64,000 nucleotides of DNA from NCBI GenBank assembly GCA_008694505.1, contig VZDJ01000346.1, forward strand, positions 7,551,244-7,615,243, in the 5' to 3' direction. Position 1 is the stretch's first letter; every line of letters starts with the position of its first letter. Shown here piece by piece: positions 12,549 through 22,860 of the stretch. Position numbers and translations under genes: made by a program. Below the pieces are notes generated by a model. It ran no database searches and had not been told where the DNA came from. It saw only the letters and a program-made list of their open reading frames with translations. This DNA is from Cyanoderma ruficeps. Its lineage: Eukaryota > Chordata > Aves > Passeriformes > Timaliidae.

Positions 12549-13914
12549 TTTAGAGAGTTTTCAGGTGCTTCACATTTTCATTTTCGGCTTTCTACACAAA
12601 TAAAAAGGCTTAAACTATTATTCAGTCTCCACTCAAAGTATAATTTTGACTTTTGGAAATCTGATTTTGTGATCAGAAACACATGTAGAATAGAATTTAG
12701 AAGTCAGCAAAGACTCCAAGCATGATTTTATTGGGAGCTTGGGTATGCCCTTCAGAGTAATTGGGATGTGGAATGTGGAAGTAGTTTTTACAGGAAAATA
12801 GGGATAAGGCCTCCTGTAGCCAGCCTCAGGCAATGGAGTAGAGTAAAATATCAAGAAGAATTCACATTCAACTTGATAATAAGGTTTCCTAGCATGTTAA
12901 TTAAATGAAGTCTCACATCCCCAGCCCTGTTGTTTTAAACATTTTAAGGCATTAACATTGCACAATAGAAACATAATTTCCCCTCTCTCCAGATGTCTAT
13001 ACTAATTTGATTTTCCTAGTTGTTAGCTTTAAACTTTCTATGAACATGAAAACGTATCCTGTTGTATTTTCCCCCCTTCATTCTTCCTTAATACTCATTT
13101 TGGGTACTAATTGGCAACAGTGTTTTTTAAAAATAAATTCTTCAAATGGGAAAGCTTTGCTGTTTATCCTATACTGAGGCACTGTTTTCCACAGCTTGAC
13201 TTTGAAAGAAAACAGTGGGAAAACAACATCCATTTGGTCCTGAGGGTCTGAGCCTTCACAGATAACAAGAAAGAAATTTAGGGAGTGAGGTAAAGCCATG
13301 AGAAACCTCATAAATCATATCCCATCTTTCTGCTCTTTAAAGTATTTGCTTAACTGGGAATAAGTTCCTAAAAATCCCTTTGGGGATGCAAGTGTATGCA
13401 CCTCCTTTGAGCTCTGTGCAGAGACTCAGGGGTGGATTGAGAGGCATTGACTGACCAAAAAAATTGAGTGTATGGGGAACAGGTACGTGTATGTGCCGGC
13501 GAAATGCTCTCTGTACAAATGGGAGAACTGGAGCTATAGTTGTATACATACTGAGAGAAAGCTCTGCAGCTGGTGAGGAAGGCACCAAATCCCCCGCACT
13601 CAGCCATTTTACTCAGGCATTTCTCCAGGATGTGGACAAGGACAATGATCCAGAAGATCCTTGTCATGGGCTCAGGATTCATTTCAAAGCCAGAAGCTGA
13701 AAAATCCTGCTATCAAGTTACTGCCAGGAAAAACTTTTACACATTGGAGACAAAGAAAAACCTTTCAGTGACAAAAACCACAGCTTTTTTAGTTAAAAAT
13801 TAAATTTAAAAATACAATTTAAAGACTATAATCATAGATAGTCTTCTTTCTTGATTGGTTCAGAGTACATTGGTTTTCTTGTAGGAACCATGCTAGTGGC
13901 AGACAGGCCAGCAA
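12549..13914. other. unique DNA, no gene seen
   Basis: AT-rich in 12840-13160 and 13780-13850. The open frames at 13078-13803 overlap on both strands and show no domain. Confidence 0.5.
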
Positions 13915-14492
13915 CCCCAGACTGGGCTTGGTTGGGATAGAGTTAATTTTCTTCATAGTATCTTATGTGGGACTATGGGATTTGTGATGAAAACAGTGCT
14001 GATAATACAGGTCTGCATCAGTTATTGCTGAACAGTGCTTGCACAGCATCAGTATGTTTCTTCTGCCTCGCACTGCCCTGTCAGAGTAGACTGGAGGTCT
14101 ACATGAAGTTGGGAGGGCACACAGCTGAGACAGCTGACCCCAACTGGGCATAGTACCCAGCTGACCAAGGGGACATCCCAGAATATATTCTGTCATGTTT
14201 AGATCTATTTCTGGGATGGTGGAAGTTGGTGGGAACTGCTGTTGCTCAGGGACAGGCATTGGTCTGTTAGTGGTGAGAAATTGCTTTCATTTGCATAATT
14301 TGTTTTTCATGGATTTGTTTGCTTTTTCCTCTCTCTTTGTTAGTTTTTTCCTCCTTTTTTAATACTATTGTTAAGTTGCTCATATCTTAATTACATTTCT
14401 TACTTTTATCCTTTTTCCTCTCACCCCACTGTGGGGCACTAGGAAAGCAGCTGTGTGATGCTTAGCTCCCTACCAAGTTTAAACCACAACCA
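13915..14492 (+). mobile_element. solo LTR, avian ERVL (GGERVL-type)
   Basis: The plus strand follows an avian ERVL LTR over nearly 600 bases. In order it has ggcttggttgggatagagtt and aattttcttcatag; then gtgctgataataca and gttattgctgaacagtgctt; then cagctgaccccaactg; and at the 3' end tctcaccccactgtggggc, gatgcttagctccctacc and gtttaaaccacaac. The place where the family has its TATA box is eroded (tttagatctattt). No internal retroviral sequence follows, so this is a solo LTR left by recombination. The 5' edge is uncertain (a TG lies at 13923). I could not find convincing target-site duplications. Confidence 0.75.
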
Positions 14493-15764
14493 TCCCCAAA
14501 TTTAAACTATATTAATGAAAGAAACCAGGAGCTTGACTTTGGCCCATGCTGTTTAGTTCTCTGCATTCTCCCTGGTGCAATTTTGGACTATACTGCACAG
14601 TTTCAGTGAGAAAGCATTTTCCTGTACAGTTGTGAGCCATTCCATGTGGCTGTCCTCAGAAGCAAAACCAGATTCCCAAACCATACTATTTTTTTTTCTG
14701 CAGTTTTAGCTACAGATTCAGTTCCAGACTCACTCCCAACCCAGAACAGTGGGACCCCAAAAACTTCACTGTCATCTCCAGCCTGTGAATTCTTCTGGAG
14801 CTCACTGTTCCCTTCACTCTTCAAGGAGCTGAAGAAAAGCAATACTCCATACCAAGGGCCCCTTTCTCTTCCTAGTTATTTCTGAACTTTGGACAGACAA
14901 CCTGACCAAGTTTCCCTTTGAGTGTTGCACATGGCCTAACATGAAACAAACTCTACTCTGAACTGTCAATGGCTCCTGTGCAGGCTCAGGACTTGAAGTG
15001 CCCATGGTCTGTCATTGACTTGTTGTGGGGCAAAAAATATTTTATCCATATCTCTCTTCCAAATTTTAAATCCTAGTTATAAGAGGAGCCCTATTTACTT
15101 CACTTCTGAACCATCCCATAGTGGAAGAAATACACCAGAATTTTCATGGAGGAATTCCTACGAGCTTTTCAGGCATGTTTCACATAAGATGTAGACATAT
15201 TTTACTTCCAAGTGCTAATATGGAAAGGTAGTTACATGTTCTTCTTCCCTGAAGTAAGGGCTAAAATCCTCAGTAATATATAAGGATTCAGGAGTGTTTC
15301 ATACTTTGGAAAGGCTTTGAAAGCAAGGCAGTGAAGTGATTTGTCTCATTAAAGAATCAGGAGTAGCAAAACCTCGACCCATTCCCCTGAGTTTCAAAAT
15401 TTTTCAGTCATCTCCTCAAATGGGCTTAGACTTTAATGGCCAGTCTGAAATCATATGGGATCACACAATCAATTTTTTTCCTGCCTGGGCAAATGCTTCA
15501 AAGAGAGCTCAGCAGCAAGAGATCACACTTGCAGCATTCGAAAGGGTACTGTGTTCAGATGTGAAGTATGGAAAATCAGATTTCTGAGAGACTTGTTGGT
15601 AAAATAAATTATAATGGGAAAACACAGTTAATTATAGTGTTGTCATTAGAAGAGTTAGAGATTTTTTTAGCACAGTATACAGTACTACAGGCATAATCTT
15701 ATTAGCATTTTTAAGCCCATAAATCTGACTGGTCTCAGTGAAATGAAGGAAATTCCTTCCACAG
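14493..15764. other. unique DNA, no gene seen
   Basis: A T run lies near 14690. Open frames near 14603-14885 overlap on both strands, and none resembles a known protein. Confidence 0.5.
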
Positions 15765-16236
15765 TGGTGGTAAATGTTTCATGAAATGGATTAGGAAAGC
15801 CAAAGCCCATCAACAGTAGGAACTGGTGAGGAATGTAATGGGCAGCAAGAAGGGCTTCTGCAGGCATATTGAGAACAAAGGAAGACCAGGGAAAAGCTAG
15901 GCTCAGGGCTGAATGAGGTCTAGGGGAGCTGGTGATCCCAAACATGGAGAAAGCTGGAGTGCTCAGTGGTTTCTTCACCTTAGTCTTTATGGGTAAGAAC
16001 TCTTCAGGAATCCCATATTCCCAAGACCAGCCAGAAAGCTCAAAGCAAGGAAGATTTACTCTCAGTAAAGGTCAATCAAGTTAAGGAACACTTTAGGAAA
16101 CTCAGCATGGACAGATCTGTGTGATGGATATATCTGTGACTGGTGAGAGAGATGGCTGATGTCTTTGTGAGGTTATGCTTGATTATGTTTGAAAGGCCAT
16201 GGCATACAGGGTGATGCCTTGAGAGAGACTAGAGAA
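15765..16236 (+). pseudogene. CR1 ORF2 fragment, 5' part (broken)
   Basis: With frameshifts and stops, the plus strand translates to words of the CR1 ORF2 region just upstream of and into the reverse transcriptase. They are an RKAKA word near 15791, 'SKKGFCRHIENKG'-like text, then a 'GDP..MEKAEVL'-like region around 15930-15965, and a 'RE.ADV' plus 'IMFER.W' stretch near 16150-16200. Several in-frame stops make it non-functional. The copy continues at 16483 after an LTR insertion. The true 5' edge may lie slightly upstream. Confidence 0.7.
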
Positions 16237-16482
16237 TGTTAAAGGAATAAAATAGGTATTTATTAAAAAGGCCTTCAAAAGACACACCTTGGGCAGTAAA
16301 AGAGCCTAGTCAAGACTACACCCAAGATAGATGGCAGGTTGCATGTTTTCACGCTTTTATGAGTTCTTCATTTACATATTTGGGTCAATTGTCCAATTAC
16401 AGCTTCAGTTTATAAAGTCCTATCCTTCCAGATTGCTCTCCTCAATTTGCTGTTGCTTATGCTTTTTGGGCCTGAAGCTGCA
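16237..16482 (-). mobile_element. short solo LTR nested in CR1
   Basis: About 246 bases interrupt the CR1 reading. On the minus strand the insert begins TGCAGCTTCAGG, carries a TATA-like tttataaa (16409-16416) and an AATAAA polyadenylation signal (16259-16264), and ends ttattcctttaaca. It is therefore bounded by TG...CA with the U3-R-U5 signals in order. This layout, and the end sequence, resemble songbird endogenous retrovirus LTRs I have seen, but I cannot name the family. An aatg word flanks both sides (16235-16238 and 16482-16485). It overlaps the termini, so it does not prove a target-site duplication. No internal retroviral genes are present. Confidence 0.55.
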
Positions 16483-16865
16483 ATGGTGTCCTTGGTTCTT
16501 GGCTGGAAAAGAAGTATTGGAGAAAGGCAGTTTGGAGGATCCAGAGAACCCGAGACTGGGCATCTGCACCTCAGTCACTGAGAAGGTGATGGAGCAACTA
16601 ATCCTGGAAACCATGTCCAAACATAGAGAGGACAAGAAGGTGGTTTGGAGTCATCAGCATGGATTTACAAGGGGTAAATCCTGCCTGACTGATCCAACAA
16701 TGTTTTATGATGAAATGACTGGCTTGGTGGATGAGAGGAGAGCAACAGTTGTTGTCAACATTGTCTCCTGTAACATCCCTATAGACAAATGGAGTAAGTA
16801 TGAGCTAGATAGATGATGGTGATTGCAAACTGGCTGAACTGCGGCAAGGCAGAATATAGAAAAAT
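16483..16865 (+). pseudogene. CR1 ORF2 reverse-transcriptase fragment
   Basis: This continues the CR1 copy broken at 16236. The visible translation includes KVMEQLILETMSKHREDKKV, then a QHGFT.GKSCLT stretch and FYDEMTGLVDE, which are hallmark CR1 reverse-transcriptase words. Just after these, the segment that should carry the catalytic-domain 'DFSKAFDTV' text is shortened to a few residues. The reading then resumes with an IDKW.KY word, and after a frame change with a NWLN word near 16830. The enzyme is clearly dead. A 161-codon ATG frame (16331-16816) runs from the LTR antisense into this fragment. Confidence 0.8.
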
Positions 16866-17315
16866 CTGTTAATTGCCATTTGAAGTTTTGGTTTCCTCCT
16901 TTTAGAAGAATGAAAGAAAGAAACTTCAACAGCCATATCCAACTGTATTATTCCTCATGTATACATGACAGTATAAAATAGTGAGATATCTTCACAAACT
17001 AGATTAAGAATTATATTTATATTGCTGCATAAAATTTCTGAAATTGTATAGAAATCTTCATTGTGGATCATAAGCTATTTTAAAAACTCCAAGGTATTTT
17101 TTTGTCACACTATCTATTTAAGTTACTGGGCAAGTTGTTACATGAATAAATATATTTCCTTCCTCTGAAAATGTAATATCAAGTGTTTTGTCATTATTAT
17201 AAAATACAAGTCGATCAGACAGAGATTATTATTCTGACAATGGTGTGCACAAGAATACCATTGTATATTGAATTTCAGTGTGTAATATGGTATAATGATA
17301 ATACGGCAATATGTA
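16866..17315. other. AT-rich segment inside the CR1 complex
   Basis: If the flanking CR1 pieces belong to one copy, the rest of ORF2 should lie here, but I see no trace of it. The sequence is AT-rich and has an inverted repeat at 17238-17263 (caatggt / accattg). It may be an inserted element, or host DNA between two separate CR1 insertions. Confidence 0.4.
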
Positions 17316-17573
17316 ATGGGCACGGACTGAAATACAGGAAATTCCATTTAAACTTAAGACAGGCATTTACTTGCTGTGAGGATGTTTGAACACTGGCACA
17401 GGTTGTCCAAAGTGTTTATGGAGTCTGTCCATGAAGATATTCAAAACAAAAGTGGACTCAGCCATGATCCACCTGCTATAGCTGACCCTGCTTTGAACAC
17501 AAATTTGGACCAGTAACCTCCAGAGGATCCTTTCAACCTCAGCAATTTTGTGAATCTGTGAAATCCTGTGATT
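17316..17573 (+). mobile_element. CR1 LINE 3' end
   Basis: Plus-strand text reads as CR1 from the end of ORF2 into the 3' UTR: gggcacggactgaaatacag, gaaattccatttaaactta, acactggcacaggttgtcc, gaagatattcaaaac, cctccagaggatcc. It ends with a tail of the type tgtgaatctgtgaaatc. It may be the 3' end of the copy starting at 15765, or an independent truncated insertion. Confidence 0.85.
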
Positions 17574-18016
17574 AGATTACACAATGTCTGAAAGGAGAAG
17601 TTCCTTTGTGCTCCAGCCACCCAGACCCAGCAGTGAACTAAGACTCAGAATGCTGAGAAAGAGGAACCTCAAAGACTTTCTGAACTGCTGTGGCTGGAAA
17701 GGCCAAGATGAGACCCAGGCACATTCGGTGTCTTGGCTTCAACAATAAGGGACATAGGACACAGTCCAAAGGAGAATCACAGCTTGTCCCAGTGAGTGAT
17801 TACCTGGAGAAATGAAAGAACCAGGTCTCTGGGGACATGTAGCAGAGTGCAGGGGCACCTACAGAATCCAGTTGCATCCCATTGCCTCAAATGTCCCTTC
17901 TGGACTTCCACAATCATCTCTGTGCCATTCAGCATGGCATTATTAGGCTGGGTGTGAGAAAAGAACATCAAAGTGAGAACAGTTCAGCTTCTGTTCCTAC
18001 AAGTTTTCAACTGCCT
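17574..18016. other. unique DNA between two CR1 ends
   Basis: No gene or recognised repeat. A 64-codon minus frame (17777-17971) has no domain. Confidence 0.45.
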
Positions 18017-18128
18017 CAGACTGTATAAAGCCCTGAGCAACCTGGCTTGACCTCAGAGTTTACCCTTCTTCGAGCAAAACATTGGTCTAGAGACCTCCTG
18101 ATATCCCTTCCAGCCTGAGTTACCTTGA
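18017..18128 (+). mobile_element. CR1 LINE 3' end, very short
   Basis: The words cagactgtataaagccctg and agcaacctgg, then ttggtctagagacctcctg, then atcccttccagcctgagtt follow the last roughly 110 bases of CR1 in the plus orientation. The copy is diverged and 5'-truncated. Confidence 0.7.
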
Positions 18129-19059
18129 GTCCCACAAGCAGGTCACACTCACATTTCCCTGAGATGCTGGATGAATTGCAGAGCTACGCATTCTACCCAG
18201 CAGTGTCCCCAGCTGATCCCCTGAAAAGTCAGCAGTGTGTTCAAGCTATGACTTTGGCACTTATCTCTCGAGTTTTCCCTGGGGCTTTGGGGCATGCTGG
18301 GAGTGGCAGAGACATTTGCCCTGTGGGGAGCCAGGCTGAAGGTCCAAGCACTATGTACTTCTTGCTTTTCAGGGACACTGTTCAGACCAAACTGCTAATG
18401 ACTCCCTGCATTTGTATGGCCCACCAAAGGGTGGGTGTGGAGGCGAACCCTCCACCCCAGGTCTGAGAATGCTGCTGCTCAGTAGGTCTGACCCAAAGAA
18501 TATTTTACCGAGGTGGTTGTTTCCTGCTGGCTTGTCTGGGCTTGTGAAGTGAGTCCTGCTGACCTGCTCTAACTCACAAAGGCCTTTCTCTGATTATTTT
18601 TTGTCTGGGAAAGTTACTTCTATTTTCTCAGCTTATTTATTTATATGTGCCAAATGAGCATTGCACTTTCAGCTCTGGTCAGAAGTCAGAAATGAAGTGT
18701 CTCAGCTTTTCCCACCAAAAGTCTTGGGCTGCATTCCTTGGTGGATGACAGAAGACAGCTTTCTAAAGATTTAACCCATTTTAAATTAGTTAAATTAATG
18801 CTATTATGTGAATCTTTCTCACTCTGATTGCTCTGTTCTTTTGCACAAGCAGATAGTGTTTTGTGTTCAGAACAAGCTGCAGTAAAAGGTTACATTGACA
18901 TTATCACCATTCTTCTTCCTAGGATTCTTCCAAGACCCAGAGTTTATGTACTTTTTCCTCTTTCAAAGTTCTTCCTTAAACCCTCAAGGCTTTTGTGTGA
19001 ACCAAACCAAGTCTTAAAGATTCTGAAGTAAATAGTTTCATTTACACATGGCTCTGTGT
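18129..19059. other. unique DNA, no gene seen
   Basis: A 113-codon plus frame (18125-18466) overlaps the end of the CR1 piece and has no domain. Nothing else is recognised. Confidence 0.5.
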
Positions 19060-19290
19060 GTCTGTAATAAGATCTTTTAAAATTGGTTTGAGATACCGGA
19101 CAAAACGTTGCTCGCTAATAGCTGATCTTACACAGCCGCGGTTTCTTTTGAAGTATCAAGCATGGATACATGATCCTATTTAATGGCAGCACTTTAAATT
19201 GCAGGCTGGCTAATTCTATGTGAATTTTCTCATCTGTTTCATATTTCTCGTACACATTACTGTAAAACAAGCTGTACCCATTTCTGTCTG
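19060..19290. promoter_or_regulatory. candidate conserved non-coding element with retained CpGs
   Basis: Five CpG dinucleotides fall within about 43 bases (19097-19140, including a ccgcgg site), although the surrounding DNA is CpG-poor. The stretch also has homeodomain-type cores (gctaatagc, ttaatgg, gctaattc) and no repeat or open frame. Retained CpGs suggest either selection or lack of germline methylation. Function is inferred only. Confidence 0.3.
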
Positions 19291-19643
19291 TGAAACCACT
19301 GTCCTAACCTACCATTTTTCTTAGAATCTGATAATAATGGTTGACTTTACCTCAAGAGAAAAACCTACAGGCAAACATGTCACACATAGCACAGTTTGAC
19401 TAAGAACAGATACATGCCACTGGTCATAAAGGGTAAACACTTAAGACATTTAACCCAGCTGAGCAGTACTAAATGGAAGGCAGTGGTCATCTGGCTTTTG
19501 AATCACCTAATTGACATGTCAGAAAATAAGCATTTTATTGACAGAAGGTGATTGCAGAGAAAAGTAATTTTTCATTTAAATAGCCAGATACTTCCCTTCC
19601 TCCTTCCCTTTGTATTTGCAGTGCAGAGGAACATTTTGTTAAG
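19291..19643. other. unique DNA, possibly more of the same block
   Basis: Repeat-free and AT-rich, with cores such as cctaattgaca at about 19506. No gene. Confidence 0.35.
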
Positions 19644-19689
19644 AAACTAAAACTACCAAAACCTACCAGACCCTAAAACTAAAACTACC
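19644..19689. repeat. tandem duplication, period 32
   Basis: The word aaactaaaactacc occurs at 19644-19657 and 19676-19689, with accagacc/accggacc-like text following each. Confidence 0.75.
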
Positions 19690-22269
19690 GGACCATTTCT
19701 TATATTATTTTTGCCTCAACAGCTACATTCTGATAATGATTTTCCTGACTGGAATCATCTATAGAGGATTTCAGTATGGAATAGTTTCTCAATTATATTT
19801 GCTCTCAACTTTTCTGAATTTGGATGCCTTTTGAACTATGTTAGGATTCAATTATCCCTGAGAAACCCCTCATATCTCATGCAATGCAGTGGTAATTCTT
19901 GCACAGTGAAATCACCCAGTCTTACCCAGTGTCATTCCACTGAAGTTGCCCTTCCAGCTTCTCTTTGGTACCAGCTGGTGATAGGTAATGGGGAGAAGAG
20001 GGTTTCAGAGTAATCCTGTGACTCTTATCCCAGTCCCCAAAACAGTTTCAAAAATATTCCAGTACAGGGCTGGGAATTTTTTGTTTGGGCTGTATGCACC
20101 ACACTTTCCTTCCTTTGTTCTCCTCGGTGATAGCAACATCCTCCTGTTGGTAAAAAGAAGGTAGAAGATAAATCAACTGAGGGCTGCTCTCAGCCCTGAT
20201 AGGGTATCCTGCAAGGACTGACTGCCAATGCTAGGCACATTTACCAACATGCACAACTCTCCCCGTGCCAAAAAGCCACTTGACTTGATCTTGAGCTGGG
20301 TTACCATGGGGACAGGTAAGGATGACTGCAAAGAAGGAAAAAAGCTATCACCATGGTTTTGCAGTGCTTGTCCCAAGACCCAGATTCACACCATGCCATC
20401 CCAGTCACCTATTCTGCTTGAAGGAGAAAGACAACCCACCAGTGACCATGAGGGTTGTCTTTGTCTTCTCTGACCCAGCTGCAGTCTGCCATGTCACTGC
20501 GTCTCCCATCACCAGGGTCTAGGGCTGCACTGTATCTTGCCAGACTTGCCAGAGGTTTTCCTGTCGCTTGTCCCACCGCCACGGGCTTTCCTGTGGACAA
20601 ATAATACCATACAGGATACCTCCGCCTGTGCTGGTGACAAGTATTCTTTAGAGGAGAGCTAGATCCAGGGTAAGCCAAACAATTTTTTTCATCTCAGAAG
20701 CCTTCAGTGACTCTGCTTAGGGAGAGCACAAAGAGCAGCAGCTACTATGGAAGAGGGCTGAAGGTGAGGACAAGGAATGAGGATGATCACAGGGAGGAAC
20801 ATCTCAACCTTTGTCCTGCTGGAAGGTAGCTGGAGATACTGGGGCAGGGCAGCCCTCTACAGCCCAGGGAGCTAATGCTGTCTGGCTGCAGAGCTCTGTA
20901 CAGCCCCTCTTCCCCACAACAGCATAGCTCCAGCTGTTTACAAGCCCTGTTTTTATGAGGTTGAAGGCACAGTGATAAAAGTTAATACAGTCTGGGAGAG
21001 CACTGTGCAGTGCTGTCAGCCTGGAGACTTGTTCTCTCTGGAGATAAAGCACTTGTTCCCCATACTCTGAGAGGAGTTTTGCAGATATTGACTTGCCTAG
21101 GCTCTTTTCTGGGCAATACTGTTGAGTATTTCTGTTGATAAGGAGAAGAAACTATTTTATCCTTCGTATCTAGTTATGATGACACAACACCTCTACTATT
21201 CGAAGAAGCAATGAAGATCAGCTAAAATGCTTTGCCCTCCCATACAGCAAACCCATCATTTGTCTGCTGTCCAGATTGGGTTCATGGCATACATAAGATT
21301 TCTTGCCCTTGAAGCTGCTAAGAGATTTCACCAACTTTTTTCAACTTTGATATTTACACACAAAGAAAAGAAAATAATTGGAGCTTACTCAAATTTATAA
21401 AGCCCTAACACATCACTAAACTCTACAGGTACATATTTCTCTAGATGAAATGTGAAGCTTTTACATGTCTGCTATTGGACCACTCGTCCCGCATACTTTG
21501 TTTTGAAAATCAAGAGGAGTTGTTAGAACTGTCACCATTCTTTCTGCTCATTGCAAGGCCTGTTTTATAATGTGTTAATTCAAAAAGACCCTTAAATATG
21601 TGCTCAGTGGGAATCAACTGAGACAGTAGCCTTGCTGGCTCAGCACAGCAACTTATTTTTAGCATCTGAGTATTGAGCATGAGATTTATTTTCAGAAGAA
21701 ACATCCAATAATAGAGATGGCTGTTGTTTTTCTATTCCTTTCAAATTCATCTAGCAAAAGCAGAAATGTGACAAGTATCTGAGCCAATTTCTATTTTAAG
21801 AGCCACTTAAGGAGGTTTTTCAGCTAGATGAAATAAGAGGTTCAAGACAGTGACTAAAGGATATAGACAGAGAAATCATTGCCAAAGTAAAATGTTACAA
21901 TATTAATTAGAGGAAAAACCCTTTAAAAATACCATTCTACTACTCATTACTAATATTCATTGTTATGAATACAACCAGTTCTGCTGGGTCATTTACTCAG
22001 AAAATATCTGGATGATCACACTACCCTGGAGAGCTTCGACTCCACATGCTCTCAGGCTTTCCTCTGGAAGTAATATGTTTTCAGAACTGGATGGGGAGTT
22101 AGACCATTCATCCTCTTTTCCACCCAACCATAATTCTTCTCCAAAATATGTTATATCCACTCATAAGGAGAAACTCAAACAACAGGTATTTTGGACTTTC
22201 ACCATAGTTATGTGTGTCATGGAACAGGATCTCTCCTCAGGGCACTTTCTATGCAAATAGACATGTGAA
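19690..22269. other. unique DNA, no gene seen
   Basis: Near 20480-20680 the sequence is GC-richer, but the open frames there (20228-20678) overlap on both strands and carry no domain. A candidate ancient repeat near 19930-20010 was considered too weak to call. Confidence 0.45.
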
Positions 22270-22560
22270 CGAGCCCAGGGGGCTATAATGAGAGCTCTCA
22301 GAACAAAGATAAGTTGATTATGTGTTCCAGATTTGAAACCCCCCAATGACATCACGCCCCCACTTCCCAAGATCATTTGGCGTAACATCTGTGTGTAATG
22401 CTAGTGCGGTCTTGATAGTTACTGGAGCAAAATCTCAAGTAACATCTGTGGCCTCATTAAGAACCAGGCCTGTTTGCCATTCTTTAAAAACTACTTTTGG
22501 CTTGTGTCACCCGCTGATTTGTGACTTGTGTCTGTATTTGCTCTGTTCCCAGTGATTTCA
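22270..22560. promoter_or_regulatory. candidate conserved non-coding block
   Basis: Repeat-free, with a CRE-like tgacatcacg, several CpGs (cacgccccc, tggcgtaac, tgcggtc, acccgctg) and two copies of gtaacatctgtg (about 22383 and 22439). The repeated word and CpG retention are visible. Regulatory function is inference. Confidence 0.22.
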
Positions 22561-22796
22561 GTAAATTGAAAGGCGTTCAACATCCCTGAGCCCTGTAAAT
22601 TCCTGTCCCATCTCTGATCTCTTCTCACCTGAGCAAAACTAGAAAGAAATGCTTATTGACCCATATCCAAAAGTGTGTGATTTCTACAGTTGTTCTAAAA
22701 TATCCCTGCTTGCATTTCAGTTCTGTATGTAGCAGGGGAAAAGTTCCTGGGCAGTGTTTTCCTGGAACTAATTATGCCAAATTCACAGACGCATCT

Positions 22797-22860
22797 GGGG
22801 ATCTAATTCCCATTGATTTCCTGGGATGTCTAAAGCTCTTTGTGAATGTAGGTCTCTCAA
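22797..22860. repeat. relic of ancient palindromic amniote repeat
   Basis: The sequence ctggggatctaattcccat, then tgatttcctgggatgtct, then ctttgtgaatgtaggtctc matches a pattern I remember from turtle and crocodile genomes: 'GCCTAACTCCCATTGA(T)TTCAATGGGAGTTAGG' followed by 'TTTGTGAATCTGGGCC'. The central half of the palindrome is eroded. The family is not named here, because I am unsure of the correct name. Confidence 0.45.

Noticed and set aside
16232..16488. Clean target-site duplication around the nested LTR
   Set aside because: The aatg match overlaps the proposed TG/CA ends, so it cannot be separated from the LTR termini.
19930..20010. Another ancient palindromic repeat
   Set aside because: The match (cattccactgaagttgccc, then accagctggtgata) is too loose to support.
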